Source: Tsukamurella pseudospumae
GTDB taxonomy: Bacteria > Actinomycetota > Actinomycetes > Mycobacteriales > Mycobacteriaceae
Direction: 5' to 3'
NCBI RefSeq assembly: GCF_001575205.1
Contig: NZ_LSRE01000048.1
Coordinates: 1-64,000 of the forward strand
Length of the DNA stretch: 64,000 nucleotides
The notes under the pieces are model-generated. The model searched no databases, was not told the origin of the DNA, and saw only the letters and a program-made list of their open reading frames with translations. Made by a program: the position numbers and the translations under genes. Shown here piece after piece: positions 27,914 through 35,784 of this stretch (position 1 is the stretch's first letter; each line of letters opens with the position of its first letter).

Positions 27914-27935
27914 GTGCAGGTTTCCGACGGTGCCG

Positions 27936-28445
27936 CTATCGCACGTCGGTGTATCGCGCGATCGGCGCGCCGATGCCGGTGGTCACTAGGGCGGGGATGC
28001 TGGTGGTGACGAAGAAGGTCCACCCCCGCGAGCAGGCCTCGAAGCACTCGGATTCCGCGGTGAGGCCCACGTGGGTCAATCGCAGATCGGTGCCCTCGGG
28101 TCCGGGTGTGACCTCGAAGACCACGTCGGTGGCGGTCCACTCCCGGTGGTCGTCGATGAAGGTGAGCTCGGCGTCGACCGCGTGCCACACCAGCCTGTGC
28201 GGCGGCTGTACCTCGGTGAGCTGGAACCGGCAGAACCGGATGCCCGTTTTCGTGCGCGCGGTCTCTCCCGGATACCGGACGTCGTCGGTGAACACGAACT
28301 CGTCGTCCAGGTCTGCGGTGTGCCCGATGATGTTCCGGCTCCACCACTCCCGGGCGTCGGTGAGCGCGTCGAACACCGCCTCGGGCGGGGCGTCGATCGT
28401 GGTGGTGGCAGTGAGGTATTCGGTGCGCTGATCGGTGCTGGGCAT
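27936..28445 (-). CDS. SRPBCC (AHSA1-like) ligand-binding protein
   Basis: 169 residues: ATTTIDAPPEAVFDALTDAR opens the START/Bet v1-like fold, and the last helix is ECFEACSRGWTFFVTTSIPA, typical of AHSA1-type proteins with a C-terminal Trp helix. These proteins bind small hydrophobic ligands or chaperone partners; ligand unknown. It lies alone between the amt promoter and a large inverted repeat, on the minus strand. No partner ArsR gene is adjacent, unlike many AHSA1 genes. Confidence 0.85.
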   Translation of the reverse strand: MPSTDQRTEYLTATTTIDAPPEAVFDALTDAREWWSRNIIGHTADLDDEFVFTDDVRYPGETARTKTGIRFCRFQLTEVQPPHRLVWHAVDAELTFIDDHREWTATDVVFEVTPGPEGTDLRLTHVGLTAESECFEACSRGWTFFVTTSIPALVTTGIGAPIARYTDVR

Positions 28446-28525
28446 GATGTCGGCCTTTCGTTGAGGAGTCCTTAACCCCTCGTCGAACGCCAGGACCCGA
28501 TTTCGACCTCGCCCACGGATCGAAT

Positions 28526-28600
28526 CTCACGATGTCGAGTTCTGCGGTAGTGACGGCTCCCCTCCGGGCGCTCCGGTGCCGCAGAAGTCGACATCGTGAG
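28526..28600. repeat. 22-bp near-perfect inverted repeat with 31-bp loop
   Basis: CTCACGATGTCGAGTTCTGC plus GG (28526-28547) pairs with 28579-28600 at 21 of 22 positions. The loop is GC-rich. It lies nine bases after the stop of the 415-residue hydrolase gene, so it can terminate that operon, but its long arms are unusual for a simple terminator and suggest a REP-like or MITE-like element. Confidence 0.8.
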
Positions 28601-28608
28601 GTGCATCG

Positions 28609-29856
28609 CTAGCGTGCGGCGTCTCCGATCCCTCGGGCACCGAGCCAGCGTTCGATCTCGATGCCGGCGAGGGTCGCGGCCGTGGGCTCCCCCTCGGTGA
28701 GGGCGGCGCCGAAGTGCTTGCCGCGTACGCGCACGTGCTCGACATCGGAGGTCCCGAACGCCGCGACCATGGCGCGGGCATCGTCGGGGAAGCAGGCTTG
28801 GTCACCGGTGATCTCGATGAACAGCGTGGGCATCGTGACCGCCGGCGCGCACCGGAGGAATCCCGCGCGGCTGCTCAGCGCCGACCAGGTCGACAGCCAC
28901 GCCTCGGGCGTGGTGAGCCGGCCGAAGCCCACGACGCCGTAGTCGGTGAGGTCCGGGCGGGCGCCGAACAGCGAGCCGTAGGGCCGGTCGTTGGGGTCCA
29001 GCGTCGGGTCCATGCAGCGCAGGTCCGCGTCGGTGCGCTGCACCGTGAGGAACTCGGTGGCCAGCGCGGCCCGGCGGTCGGACGGATCGCCGCCCGCCTT
29101 GAACCGCCGCTGCGCTTCCCGCGCCGTCGCCACCCGCACGCGGGCCACGGCGTCGAGCCGCTCCACGCGCTCGCGCTGCGCCGCGCGGTACCGCGCCACG
29201 AACTCCGGCGAGTACGACGACGCCTCGGGCGCCGGGCGGTAGCCGTTGGCGGGGTTGAACGGGTCCAGTGCCGACGCCACCGACATCGGGTCGGCCTCGT
29301 CGGCCACGGACGGGTCGATCATCCGCAGCAGCAGCTCCCCCTGCCCGGGGTGCGGCGCCATGAACACCACGTGGTCGGGCAGGGGCATCATCGCCGTGCG
29401 CAGCGGCACGGGCTTGCCGCCGGGCGTCCCCGCGAGCCGGTCTTCGGCGGGCAGCCCCGCTTGCTCGATGTAGAACGCGGCCAGCGCCCCGCCGCCGGAG
29501 TGACCGACGGCGATCACGGTGTCGAAGCCCTGTTCCCGGAGGAAGACGTGTCCCGCCGCCATGTCCAGCAGCGCCTGCTCGTGGAGAAGCGTCAGGTCGT
29601 TTCCCTGGGTACGACTGCCCTGCGTCCACACCGCGACGCCGCGCCGCAGGAACTCGGGCACGAGCACGTGGTGCGTGAAGTCCTGCCGGGGGTGCATGAG
29701 GAAGGCGACGGCGGTCGCTCCGGGCACGGTGCGCAGCACGCCGGAGACCTTGGCGCCGTCGACGGTCGACAGCTCGACCGGCGTCGCGACGGTGCCCTCC
29801 GGCACGTCCTCGGCGTCGAGGTACCGTCCCGCGCCGACCTTCTCCGCGGTGGTCAT
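28609..29856 (-). CDS. Alpha/beta hydrolase, 415 residues, catabolic cluster
   Basis: Nucleophile motif AVGHSGGGALAAFYIE places Ser near residue 120; AFLMHPRQDFTHHVLV near 48 is the oxyanion region; FIEITGDQACFPDD supplies a candidate acidic residue and VRVRGKHFGAAL the catalytic His near 385. A long insert of about 150 residues between strand 5 and the acid (PEFVARYRAAQRERVERLDA) is a cap domain. Last gene of the minus-strand unit, overlapping the 81-residue gene by four bases. In this context it may hydrolyse a ring-fission product, an aryl thioester or an amide; substrate is unknown. Confidence 0.8.
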   Translation of the reverse strand: MTTAEKVGAGRYLDAEDVPEGTVATPVELSTVDGAKVSGVLRTVPGATAVAFLMHPRQDFTHHVLVPEFLRRGVAVWTQGSRTQGNDLTLLHEQALLDMAAGHVFLREQGFDTVIAVGHSGGGALAAFYIEQAGLPAEDRLAGTPGGKPVPLRTAMMPLPDHVVFMAPHPGQGELLLRMIDPSVADEADPMSVASALDPFNPANGYRPAPEASSYSPEFVARYRAAQRERVERLDAVARVRVATAREAQRRFKAGGDPSDRRAALATEFLTVQRTDADLRCMDPTLDPNDRPYGSLFGARPDLTDYGVVGFGRLTTPEAWLSTWSALSSRAGFLRCAPAVTMPTLFIEITGDQACFPDDARAMVAAFGTSDVEHVRVRGKHFGAALTEGEPTAATLAGIEIERWLGARGIGDAAR

Positions 29857-30098
29857 CGGTCCACCACTCGCAGGGCGTTCTTGTCGTGCTGCGCGACCTT
29901 CGAGTCCTCGAGGCCCGCGAGGGAGCTGTACCAGACGGCGTGCCGGCACCCGGTGGCACGACGGTCGATGACGATCTCCTCGGGCCGGGTGATCCGGAAG
30001 TACGGCCCCACCTTGGTGATCTCCACGTCGGGCTCGGCACCGGCGACCGTGACGACGCCCTCGTTCTCCGGGACGTCCAGGACGTACATGCGGCTCAT
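29853..30098 (-). CDS. 81-residue protein of unknown function in the catabolic unit
   Basis: Begins MSRMYVLDVPENEGVVTVAG and continues VEITKVGPYFRITRPEEIVI. It is predicted beta-rich and soluble, with one Cys (ATGCRHAVW). Its ATG overlaps the VOC gene stop and its stop overlaps the next ATG, both by four bases, so it is an integral member of the operon. It may be a small subunit or assembly factor for the dioxygenase; no homologue is known to me. Confidence 0.7.
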   Translation of the reverse strand: MSRMYVLDVPENEGVVTVAGAEPDVEITKVGPYFRITRPEEIVIDRRATGCRHAVWYSSLAGLEDSKVAQHDKNALRVVDR

Positions 30099-30727
30099 CG
30101 GACGCTCTCCTTCTCCCACGCCTCGGCGCGCTCCACGATGAGTTCGGCCTTGCGCACCAGCAGCGCATCCATCGACGGTGCGCCGCCGCCGACCACGTCG
30201 CACAGCGCCTCGATGGTGAGCGTGGCGTCGAGATCCTCCTGCGGGGTCACGGGGCGCAGAGCCCGGGTGATCTCGATCATGTAGCCGTTGGGGTCGTGCG
30301 TGTAGATCGACTCGATGGTCTCGTGCATCACCTGCATCTCGCAGGGCCACGCGGAATCGTCCAGGCGGCGGCGGTATTCGAGCAGGTCCTCCTCGCTGTC
30401 GACGTGGATCGCGAGGTGCCGGGAGTTGACGAAGTAGCCGGGCGTGCCCTGCGGGAGGCGGGCCCACGAGTCGCCGGGCGCGCTCGGGTCGCCGATCGGC
30501 TCGAGGCCGAAGTAGTAGAAGAAGGCCATGCGGTCGCCGTTGCCGATGTCGAAGAAGAAGTGAATGAAGTCCGGGTGGTCCTCGGGGCCCCAACCTGCGG
30601 CGCAGATCGAGTGCACGATGGGGAATTTCAGTACGCCGTTGTAGAAGCGCACGGTGCCCACGGGGTCGAAGGTCGGGAAGGCGGCGTGGTCGACGCCCTG
30701 CACGCGGTGCTCGGTGCTCTCGGTCAT
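30095..30727 (-). CDS. VOC-family (extradiol dioxygenase/glyoxalase fold) metalloenzyme
   Basis: 210 residues with two beta-alpha-beta-beta-beta modules. The metal triad appears intact: His14 (GVDHAAFPTF), His104 (NSRHLAIHVD) and Glu152 (PNGYMIEITRAL). HFFFDIGNGDRMAFFYYFG is a typical VOC strand pair. VOC metalloenzymes include ring-cleaving extradiol dioxygenases. Next to maleate isomerase and an aryl-CoA hydroxylase, ring cleavage is a reasonable proposal; isomerase or lyase activity is possible. Stop and next start overlap by four bases. Confidence 0.8.
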   Translation of the reverse strand: MTESTEHRVQGVDHAAFPTFDPVGTVRFYNGVLKFPIVHSICAAGWGPEDHPDFIHFFFDIGNGDRMAFFYYFGLEPIGDPSAPGDSWARLPQGTPGYFVNSRHLAIHVDSEEDLLEYRRRLDDSAWPCEMQVMHETIESIYTHDPNGYMIEITRALRPVTPQEDLDATLTIEALCDVVGGGAPSMDALLVRKAELIVERAEAWEKESVR

Positions 30728-30761
30728 CAGGGTGCTCCTGTCGGAAGGTCGGGTGGCGGTT

Positions 30762-31526
30762 CTAGGCGTCGACGGTGACCGGCGCGTCGGCCCGCAGCAG
30801 CGAGCCGGCTCCGGGGATGTCGACGGTGGCGCCGACGGCGCGCAGGATGCGGTACGCGCCGGCGGTGGCGGCGGTGATGACGGGCACGCCGAACTCGTCC
30901 TCGGCGGCCTGCACCAGGCCGAGCGAGGGCATCTGCACGCAGGCGGAGAGGACGAGCGCGTCGACGCCGGTCAGGTCCATGCTGCGGGCGGCCTCCATGA
31001 CGCGGTCGCCGGGGATGCAGCCGACCTCGGCGTTGTCCGCCACTTCCAGTGCGCGCCAGTCGGTCACCGTCAGCCCCTCGTGCTCGAGGTAGGCCATCAC
31101 CTGCTCGGCGAGGGGGCGCAGGTAGGGGGTGACGACAGCGATCCGCTTCGCGCCCATGTCGGCGAGCGCGTCGACGAGGGCGCCGGCGCTGGAGAGCACC
31201 GACGCCTCGCTGCCGCCGGCGGCGAGCTGCTCGGCGATCGACAGCTCGACTTTGTGGTGTTCGCCGAGGCCGGTGGACATGATGGCGACGAGACAGGCGT
31301 AGAGCATGGCGTCGACGCCCGCGTCGCCGAGCTCGATGACGCACCGCTCGCGCTGCGCGTTCATCGCGGCGAGCTGCTCCGGCGAGACCTTCTTCATGCG
31401 CATGCGGCTCGAGTGGAAGGTGAACTCCTGCTCCGGATGCCGGGCCAGGATGCGCGGCATCTCGGTCTCGACGGTGACGTTCGAGCTGGGGACGACCAGT
31501 CCGATCCGAATGGGCTTGGCGCTCAT
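30762..31526 (-). CDS. Maleate cis-trans isomerase
   Basis: 254 residues. VVPSSNVTVETEMPRI is the substrate-binding opening of Asp/Glu racemase-fold maleate isomerases. The two catalytic cysteines are Cys78 (YACLVAIM) and Cys196 (SACVQMPS), spaced 118 residues as in the Nocardia farcinica enzyme (Cys76/Cys194). It turns maleate into fumarate for the TCA cycle. Thirty-four bases separate it from the VOC gene. A copy of the motif ACATYANYGTTGA lies about 60 bases upstream, shared with the ligase promoter. Its presence implies that the pathway yields maleate. Confidence 0.9.
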   Translation of the reverse strand: MSAKPIRIGLVVPSSNVTVETEMPRILARHPEQEFTFHSSRMRMKKVSPEQLAAMNAQRERCVIELGDAGVDAMLYACLVAIMSTGLGEHHKVELSIAEQLAAGGSEASVLSSAGALVDALADMGAKRIAVVTPYLRPLAEQVMAYLEHEGLTVTDWRALEVADNAEVGCIPGDRVMEAARSMDLTGVDALVLSACVQMPSLGLVQAAEDEFGVPVITAATAGAYRILRAVGATVDIPGAGSLLRADAPVTVDA

Positions 31527-31584
31527 GGTTCTCCTCCGATGGGTTTCGCCTTCCCCTTCAGTATTCGACGTCAGCGTCCAGATG

Positions 31585-31597
31585 TCAACACTAATGT
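31585..31597 (-). promoter_or_regulatory. Operator motif ACATTAGTGTTGA before the maleate isomerase gene
   Basis: On the minus strand the sequence ACATTAGTGTTGA matches two sites in the divergent ligase/hydrolase promoter (ACATCACTGTTGA and ACATCAACGTTGA). It lies 59 bases upstream of the isomerase start, a position suited to repression. The nearby TetR gene is the likely regulator. Confidence 0.6.
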
Positions 31598-31628
31598 CAG
31601 AATCGTGACGTCGGTGTCGCACAACGAC

Positions 31629-31662
31629 GACGCCCACCCCGCCGGAAGGCGGAGCGGGCGTC
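31629..31662 (-). terminator. Hairpin terminator after tetR
   Basis: GACGCCCACCCCGCC and GGCGGAGCGGGCGTC pair at 13 of 15 positions around GGAA, 19 bases past the tetR stop. It separates the ligase-hydroxylase-tetR unit from the isomerase unit. Confidence 0.65.
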
Positions 31663-31681
31663 GGGCGCGCGGGAAGCGCGG

Positions 31682-32380
31682 TCAGATCAGGGGTTCGAGC
31701 CGATCCAGGCGGCTGCGGATCTCGGCGAGCAGGTCGGCCGGGCCCGCCACGGCACCGTCGACCTCGGGGACGCACAGCATCTGCCGAGCGAGGGCACTGA
31801 CGGTGTCGACGATGGCCTGCACCTCGACGCCGTTCGCGGGCTTGGCCCACCAGGCCACCCAGTTGCACATGCCCAGCAGGCTCAGCGCGGCGGTACGGGG
31901 ATCGACCGGGGTGAACTGCCCCGCCTTGATCCCCTCCTCGATGATCGCGACGACCTCGCGCAGAACGCGCCGGCGCGCGGCGGCGTGGTCCTCGCCCGCC
32001 GCCTTGGGCAGCATCATCTCGGAGCGGTCGAGGATACGGAACTGGCTGGGGTGCTCGGCCCGCTGCCGAACGAGCTGCTCGGTGAGGATGGTGAGCTTCT
32101 CGGTGGGCTCGAGGTCCGCGCGGGCGCTGAGCTCGGCGAAGACGTCGGCGAGCGCCTGTGAGACCCGCTCCACCAGCATCACCAGCAGGTCCTCCTTGCT
32201 GCTGATGTAGTGGTACAGCGCGGGCCGCGACACCCCGACGGCGTCGGCGATGTCCTGCAGGCTGGTGGCGTCGTAGCCCTTCACGGCGAACAGGTCCGTC
32301 GCCGCGTCCAGCACGTCGCCGATCACCAAGTCGCGCCGTCGCTGTCCGCTCGCCCTACCCGTGCGTTCCGCCGTCGCCAT
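31682..32380 (-). CDS. TetR-family transcriptional regulator
   Basis: 232 residues from ATG MATAERTGRAS; a GTG 18 bases earlier is possible. HTH at about residues 20-65: LVIGDVLDAATDLFAVKGYD, then TSLQDIADAVGVSRPALYHY and ISSKEDLL. The C-terminal ligand domain is helical (FRILDRSEMMLPKAAGE). It lies between the ligase-hydroxylase pair and the isomerase unit, and three copies of a 13-bp motif occur in the two flanking promoter regions, so it likely represses both until an aryl-CoA or acid inducer appears. Inducer is inferred. Confidence 0.92.
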   Translation of the reverse strand: MATAERTGRASGQRRRDLVIGDVLDAATDLFAVKGYDATSLQDIADAVGVSRPALYHYISSKEDLLVMLVERVSQALADVFAELSARADLEPTEKLTILTEQLVRQRAEHPSQFRILDRSEMMLPKAAGEDHAAARRRVLREVVAIIEEGIKAGQFTPVDPRTAALSLLGMCNWVAWWAKPANGVEVQAIVDTVSALARQMLCVPEVDGAVAGPADLLAEIRSRLDRLEPLI

Positions 32381-32407
32381 GGGTCGCAGTGTACGCACGC
32401 CGCCGAC

Positions 32408-33943
32408 TCACCCCACGGTGACGACGGCGTCCGCCCGGCCCGCACCCACCGCCGCGGCCCCCTCGGACCGGAGCGCCACCGGCACCTCGACGACGACCGT
32501 CTTACCGGCCCATCGCACCCGCTCGGCCAGGTCGATCCGGGCGCCCACGTCCGTCGGGCCCGACGGTCCGCCCAGCACCACGACGGGCGCGTCGGCGCCG
32601 CGGAGCTCGGCGACGAGGTCGTCATGGGCCGAACCCCAGACCTCCCCGCCGGACCAGTCGGCACGCACCGCGTGGGCATCGTCGAGCCCGTCGACCGGCA
32701 GCTCGCGCCCTGGCGCGGACAGCGCGTCGGTCGTGAGCGGGCGGCTCAGCACCCAATCGTCGACGGTGCCGGGCGTCGCCACGGGCGCCTCCCCGAGTTC
32801 GCGCAGCGCGAGGGCGGCGACCTGCGGGTACTCGGCGGCGTAGTGCTCGAGCCCGAGGTTCCCCGCGCGGGTCATGTAGGACAACGCGATCCGCTCGGGC
32901 GCCTCGGCGGTGCGCTCGCGGAAGCTGGACCACCAGTTCTGGGATCGGGCGGCGAGGTGCTTGAACCGGCTCACGTACGGCCGTCGTGCCGTCTCGTAGG
33001 CGGCGAAGGCCTCCGCGACGTCCTCGTGCTCGGACAGCGAGCGGGCCAGGGCGATGGCGTCTTCGAGCGCCAGCTTCGTCCCCGACCCGATCGTGTAGTG
33101 CGCCGTGTGTGCGGCATCCCCGATGAGCACCACGTTGCCGGTCGACCACCGATCCAGCGAGACGGTCGGGAACTGCGCCCACCGGGTGCGGTTGGCGAGC
33201 AGCTTCCGCCCGCCGAGCTCCTCGGTGAAGACCTCCTCGAGCAGCCCGAGGCTGCGCTCGTCGGATTCGCCGGCCGGGGTCTCGTCGGCGAACCGGTCCA
33301 GGCCGGCCGCGCGGAAGGAGTGGTCGTCGGTCTCGATGAGGAAGGTGCTGCGGTCGTCGGCGTACGGGTAGGCGTGCACCACGAAGGTCGCGTCACCCTT
33401 GGTGCGCCAGGTGAAGTTGGCGTCGTCGACCGCGAAATCGGTACCGCACCACATGAAGTGGAGGCTGCCGTAGCTGACGGACGCGCCGAGCTCGCCGGCG
33501 AAGCGCTCCCGAACGGCGCTGCGCGCCCCGTCGGCGGCGATGATCACGTCTGCGGAGATGTCGTCGATGTCGGTCCTCGCGCCCAGCCGGATGTCCACGC
33601 CCACCTCGAGCGCCGACGTGGTGAGCACCTCGAGGAGGATCGCGCGCCCGATCGCCAGGTTCCGTGCGCCGTGCAGCTCGACCTCGCGGTCGCCGGTGCG
33701 CAGCACAAGACTGTGCCCGTCGTGACTGGCCTCGCGGAGCCGGTCGGCGGTGACCGGATCGGCGGCGGCCATGTTGGACATGGTCGACTCCGTCAGCCCC
33801 ACGCCGAAGCCGAAGGTCTCGCCGCTGGCGTCCGACCGCTCGTACACCGTGACCTGCGCCTGCGGGTCGCCGAGCTTGATCAGCCGCGCCGCGGCCAGTC
33901 CGGCGGGTCCGCCGCCGATGATCGCTACCGTCCTGTTGCCCAT
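32408..33943 (-). CDS. FAD-dependent monooxygenase, salicylyl-CoA 5-hydroxylase-like
   Basis: 511 residues. Dinucleotide motif AIIGGGPAGLAAARLIKLGD (about 7-26), VTVYERSDASGETFGFGVGL, a substrate region FMWCGTDFAVDDANFTWRTK, and GDAAHTAHYTIGSGTKLALE near 285 for FAD ribityl contact. The combination of GxGxxGL, DPxxxVTVYER and FGFGV resembles hydroxylases acting on aryl-CoA thioesters such as salicylyl-CoA 5-hydroxylase (SdgC type) and 2-aminobenzoyl-CoA monooxygenase. A C-terminal 110-residue thioredoxin-like domain follows (VVVLGGPSGPTDVGARIDLA). The neighbouring ligase would supply the activated substrate. Exact substrate unproven. Confidence 0.82.
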   Translation of the reverse strand: MGNRTVAIIGGGPAGLAAARLIKLGDPQAQVTVYERSDASGETFGFGVGLTESTMSNMAAADPVTADRLREASHDGHSLVLRTGDREVELHGARNLAIGRAILLEVLTTSALEVGVDIRLGARTDIDDISADVIIAADGARSAVRERFAGELGASVSYGSLHFMWCGTDFAVDDANFTWRTKGDATFVVHAYPYADDRSTFLIETDDHSFRAAGLDRFADETPAGESDERSLGLLEEVFTEELGGRKLLANRTRWAQFPTVSLDRWSTGNVVLIGDAAHTAHYTIGSGTKLALEDAIALARSLSEHEDVAEAFAAYETARRPYVSRFKHLAARSQNWWSSFRERTAEAPERIALSYMTRAGNLGLEHYAAEYPQVAALALRELGEAPVATPGTVDDWVLSRPLTTDALSAPGRELPVDGLDDAHAVRADWSGGEVWGSAHDDLVAELRGADAPVVVLGGPSGPTDVGARIDLAERVRWAGKTVVVEVPVALRSEGAAAVGAGRADAVVTVG

Positions 33944-33969
33944 GATCGTCTTCCTCGTGTTCGTATCGG

Positions 33970-35664
33970 TCAGCGCGCGGACTCGGCGCGCAGTGCTTCG
34001 GCGACCCGCTCGCGCAGATCCTTCTTGGAGACCTTCCCCACGTTGGAGAGGGGGAACTGGTCGACGACCTCGATGCGCTCGGGACGCTTGTAGCCGGCGA
34101 GGCCCTGCGCGGTGAGGAACTCACCGATCGTCGCGACCGTCGGCGCGGGGTGTCCGTCCTCGACGATGAGGTACGCGCACGCCTTCTCCCCCAGCACGGG
34201 GTCGGGCATGGCGACGAGCGCCGCGCTGACGATGTCCGGGTGGCGCAGGAGCACCTCCTCGACCTCCTCGGCGTGGATCTTCTCGACACCGCGGTTGATC
34301 ACGTCCTTGATCCGCCCCTCGATCGAGTAGACGGTGACGCCGTCGATCACGTGGGCCCGGGCGAGGTCGCCGGTGCGGTAGAAGCCATCGGCGCTGAAGG
34401 CGTCGCGGTTGTGCTGCTCGGCGCGGTAGTAGCCGCGGATCGTGTACGGCCCACGAGCGCAGAACTCGCCGATCTCGCCGGCGGGGACCTCGGCGTCGCC
34501 GCCGATCTCGGCGATCCGCACCTCGTCGGCGGGCGAGACCGGCGCGCCCACACTGTGGTGCCGAACATCTTCGCCGGAACCGTCGGGCGTCACCAGGAAC
34601 ATGCCCTCGGCCATGCCGAACATCTGCCGCACAGGAATGCCCAGCTCGTCGCGCAGTCGCTCGGACACCTCCTCGGGCAGGGCCTGCCCGCCCACGATGA
34701 GGTCGACGATGCTCGAGAGGTCCGCCGTCGCACTCCGGGGCTCCTCGAGCAGGCGCACCACGAGGGCGGGCGGCATGAGTGGCAGGACCGTGGGGCGCTC
34801 CGCCTCGATGAGGTCGAGCAGCTCGGGGATCCTCGGGGTGGGCGCGAGGACGACGGTCGCGCCGCTGAGCAGCGCGGGCTGGACCGCGAGCGCGATGCCC
34901 GCGTTGTGCATCACCGGCAGCGGATACAGGATCCGGGTCTCGGTGCCCCACCGCAGCGCGCGGGCCCAGGCGCGGGCGTTGTGCACGTACTCCTCGTGCA
35001 GCCGGGCCGCGACCTTCGGCAGCCCGGTGGTGCCGCCGGAGAGCTGGAACAGTGCGATCTGCTCGGGATCGACCGCGGGCGCCTCCGGCGCAGAGGCCCC
35101 GACCACGAGGAGGTCCTCGTAGGTCGGCGACTCGCCGATCGCAGTGCCGCGGGCGACGATGACGATCGGGAGGGCACCGTCGGCGTGCAGTGCGGCGGCG
35201 ACCGCGAGGGTCTCCCCCTTGCCGTGATCGCCCTGGACCACGGTGGCTCGCGCTCCGACGTGCTCGGCGAGCAGGCCGATCTCGCGGACACCGTGCTGCG
35301 GCAGCGTGCAGACGGGGCGCAGGCCGGCGATGAGCGCGCCGAGGTAGGCGACGACGGTCTCCGCGACGTTGCCCATCTGGAACATGATCGGCTCGCCGGG
35401 CGCGAGGTCGGTACCGGCGAGGAGGCCGCGGGCGAACCGGTCCGCGCGGCCGAAGAGCTCCGCGTAGGTCCAGCGGACCTCGGGCGTGATCAGTGCGGTC
35501 CGCTCGGCGAAGACACCGGCGGCAGCGAGGAGTTCGCCCGGGAGGGAGGCGCCGCGCCACAGCCCCTCATCCCGGTATCGGCGCACGTACTCGTCCGGGT
35601 AGGCGACGAGGCCGGGCTCGTGGAAGGGGCTGGTCATCTGCATCACCGCTATCGTCTCTGACAT
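33970..35664 (-). CDS. Aryl-acid AMP/CoA ligase (EntE/SdgA-like)
   Basis: 564 residues from MSETIAVMQMTSPF; the frame extends 15 codons further but into the operator region. ANL-superfamily motifs: SGGTTGLPK (about 203-211), QMFGMAEGMFL (about 347), GPYTIRGYYRAEQHNRDAF and FYRTGD (about 430), GRIKDVINRGVEKIHAEEVE, and the catalytic Lys in NVGKVSKKDL. The pattern is that of 2,3-dihydroxybenzoate/salicylate-AMP ligases. It would activate a hydroxy-aryl acid before hydroxylation by the next gene, 26 bases away. Three operator-like sites cover its promoter. Confidence 0.88.
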   Translation of the reverse strand: MSETIAVMQMTSPFHEPGLVAYPDEYVRRYRDEGLWRGASLPGELLAAAGVFAERTALITPEVRWTYAELFGRADRFARGLLAGTDLAPGEPIMFQMGNVAETVVAYLGALIAGLRPVCTLPQHGVREIGLLAEHVGARATVVQGDHGKGETLAVAAALHADGALPIVIVARGTAIGESPTYEDLLVVGASAPEAPAVDPEQIALFQLSGGTTGLPKVAARLHEEYVHNARAWARALRWGTETRILYPLPVMHNAGIALAVQPALLSGATVVLAPTPRIPELLDLIEAERPTVLPLMPPALVVRLLEEPRSATADLSSIVDLIVGGQALPEEVSERLRDELGIPVRQMFGMAEGMFLVTPDGSGEDVRHHSVGAPVSPADEVRIAEIGGDAEVPAGEIGEFCARGPYTIRGYYRAEQHNRDAFSADGFYRTGDLARAHVIDGVTVYSIEGRIKDVINRGVEKIHAEEVEEVLLRHPDIVSAALVAMPDPVLGEKACAYLIVEDGHPAPTVATIGEFLTAQGLAGYKRPERIEVVDQFPLSNVGKVSKKDLRERVAEALRAESAR

Positions 35665-35677
35665 ACGAGTCAAATTA

Positions 35678-35758
35678 TCAACATCACTGTTGACAATCAA
35701 GAGCTTCACGGAGTTTTCTTGACATCAACGTTGAAATCTCGCCATCAACGTATCGTTG
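35678..35758. promoter_or_regulatory. Divergent promoter with repeated TetR-type operators
   Basis: Between the ligase and the plus-strand hydrolase are TCAACATCACTGTTGA (35678-35693, 6-bp arms), TCAACGTTGA (35725-35734, perfect) and CAACG-TAT-CGTTG (35746-35758). The first two contain the 13-mer ACATCACTGTTGA (35681-35693) and ACATCAACGTTGA (35722-35734), matching the site before maleate isomerase. TTGACA hexamers at 35690 and 35719 overlap them, consistent with repression at the -35 region. Confidence 0.65.
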
Positions 35759-35784
35759 CCTCACCCGCACAAGGAGACCTCACC

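Noticed and set aside
30296-32210. Plus-strand frames opposite the VOC, isomerase and tetR genes
   Set aside because: No domain pattern and no ribosome-binding sites; the minus-strand genes carry catalytic motifs and overlap as an operon.
33970-35709. A longer ligase from the first start codon
   Set aside because: It would place the operator and -35-like sequences inside the gene. The ATG at 35664 is more consistent, although it lacks a clear ribosome-binding site.
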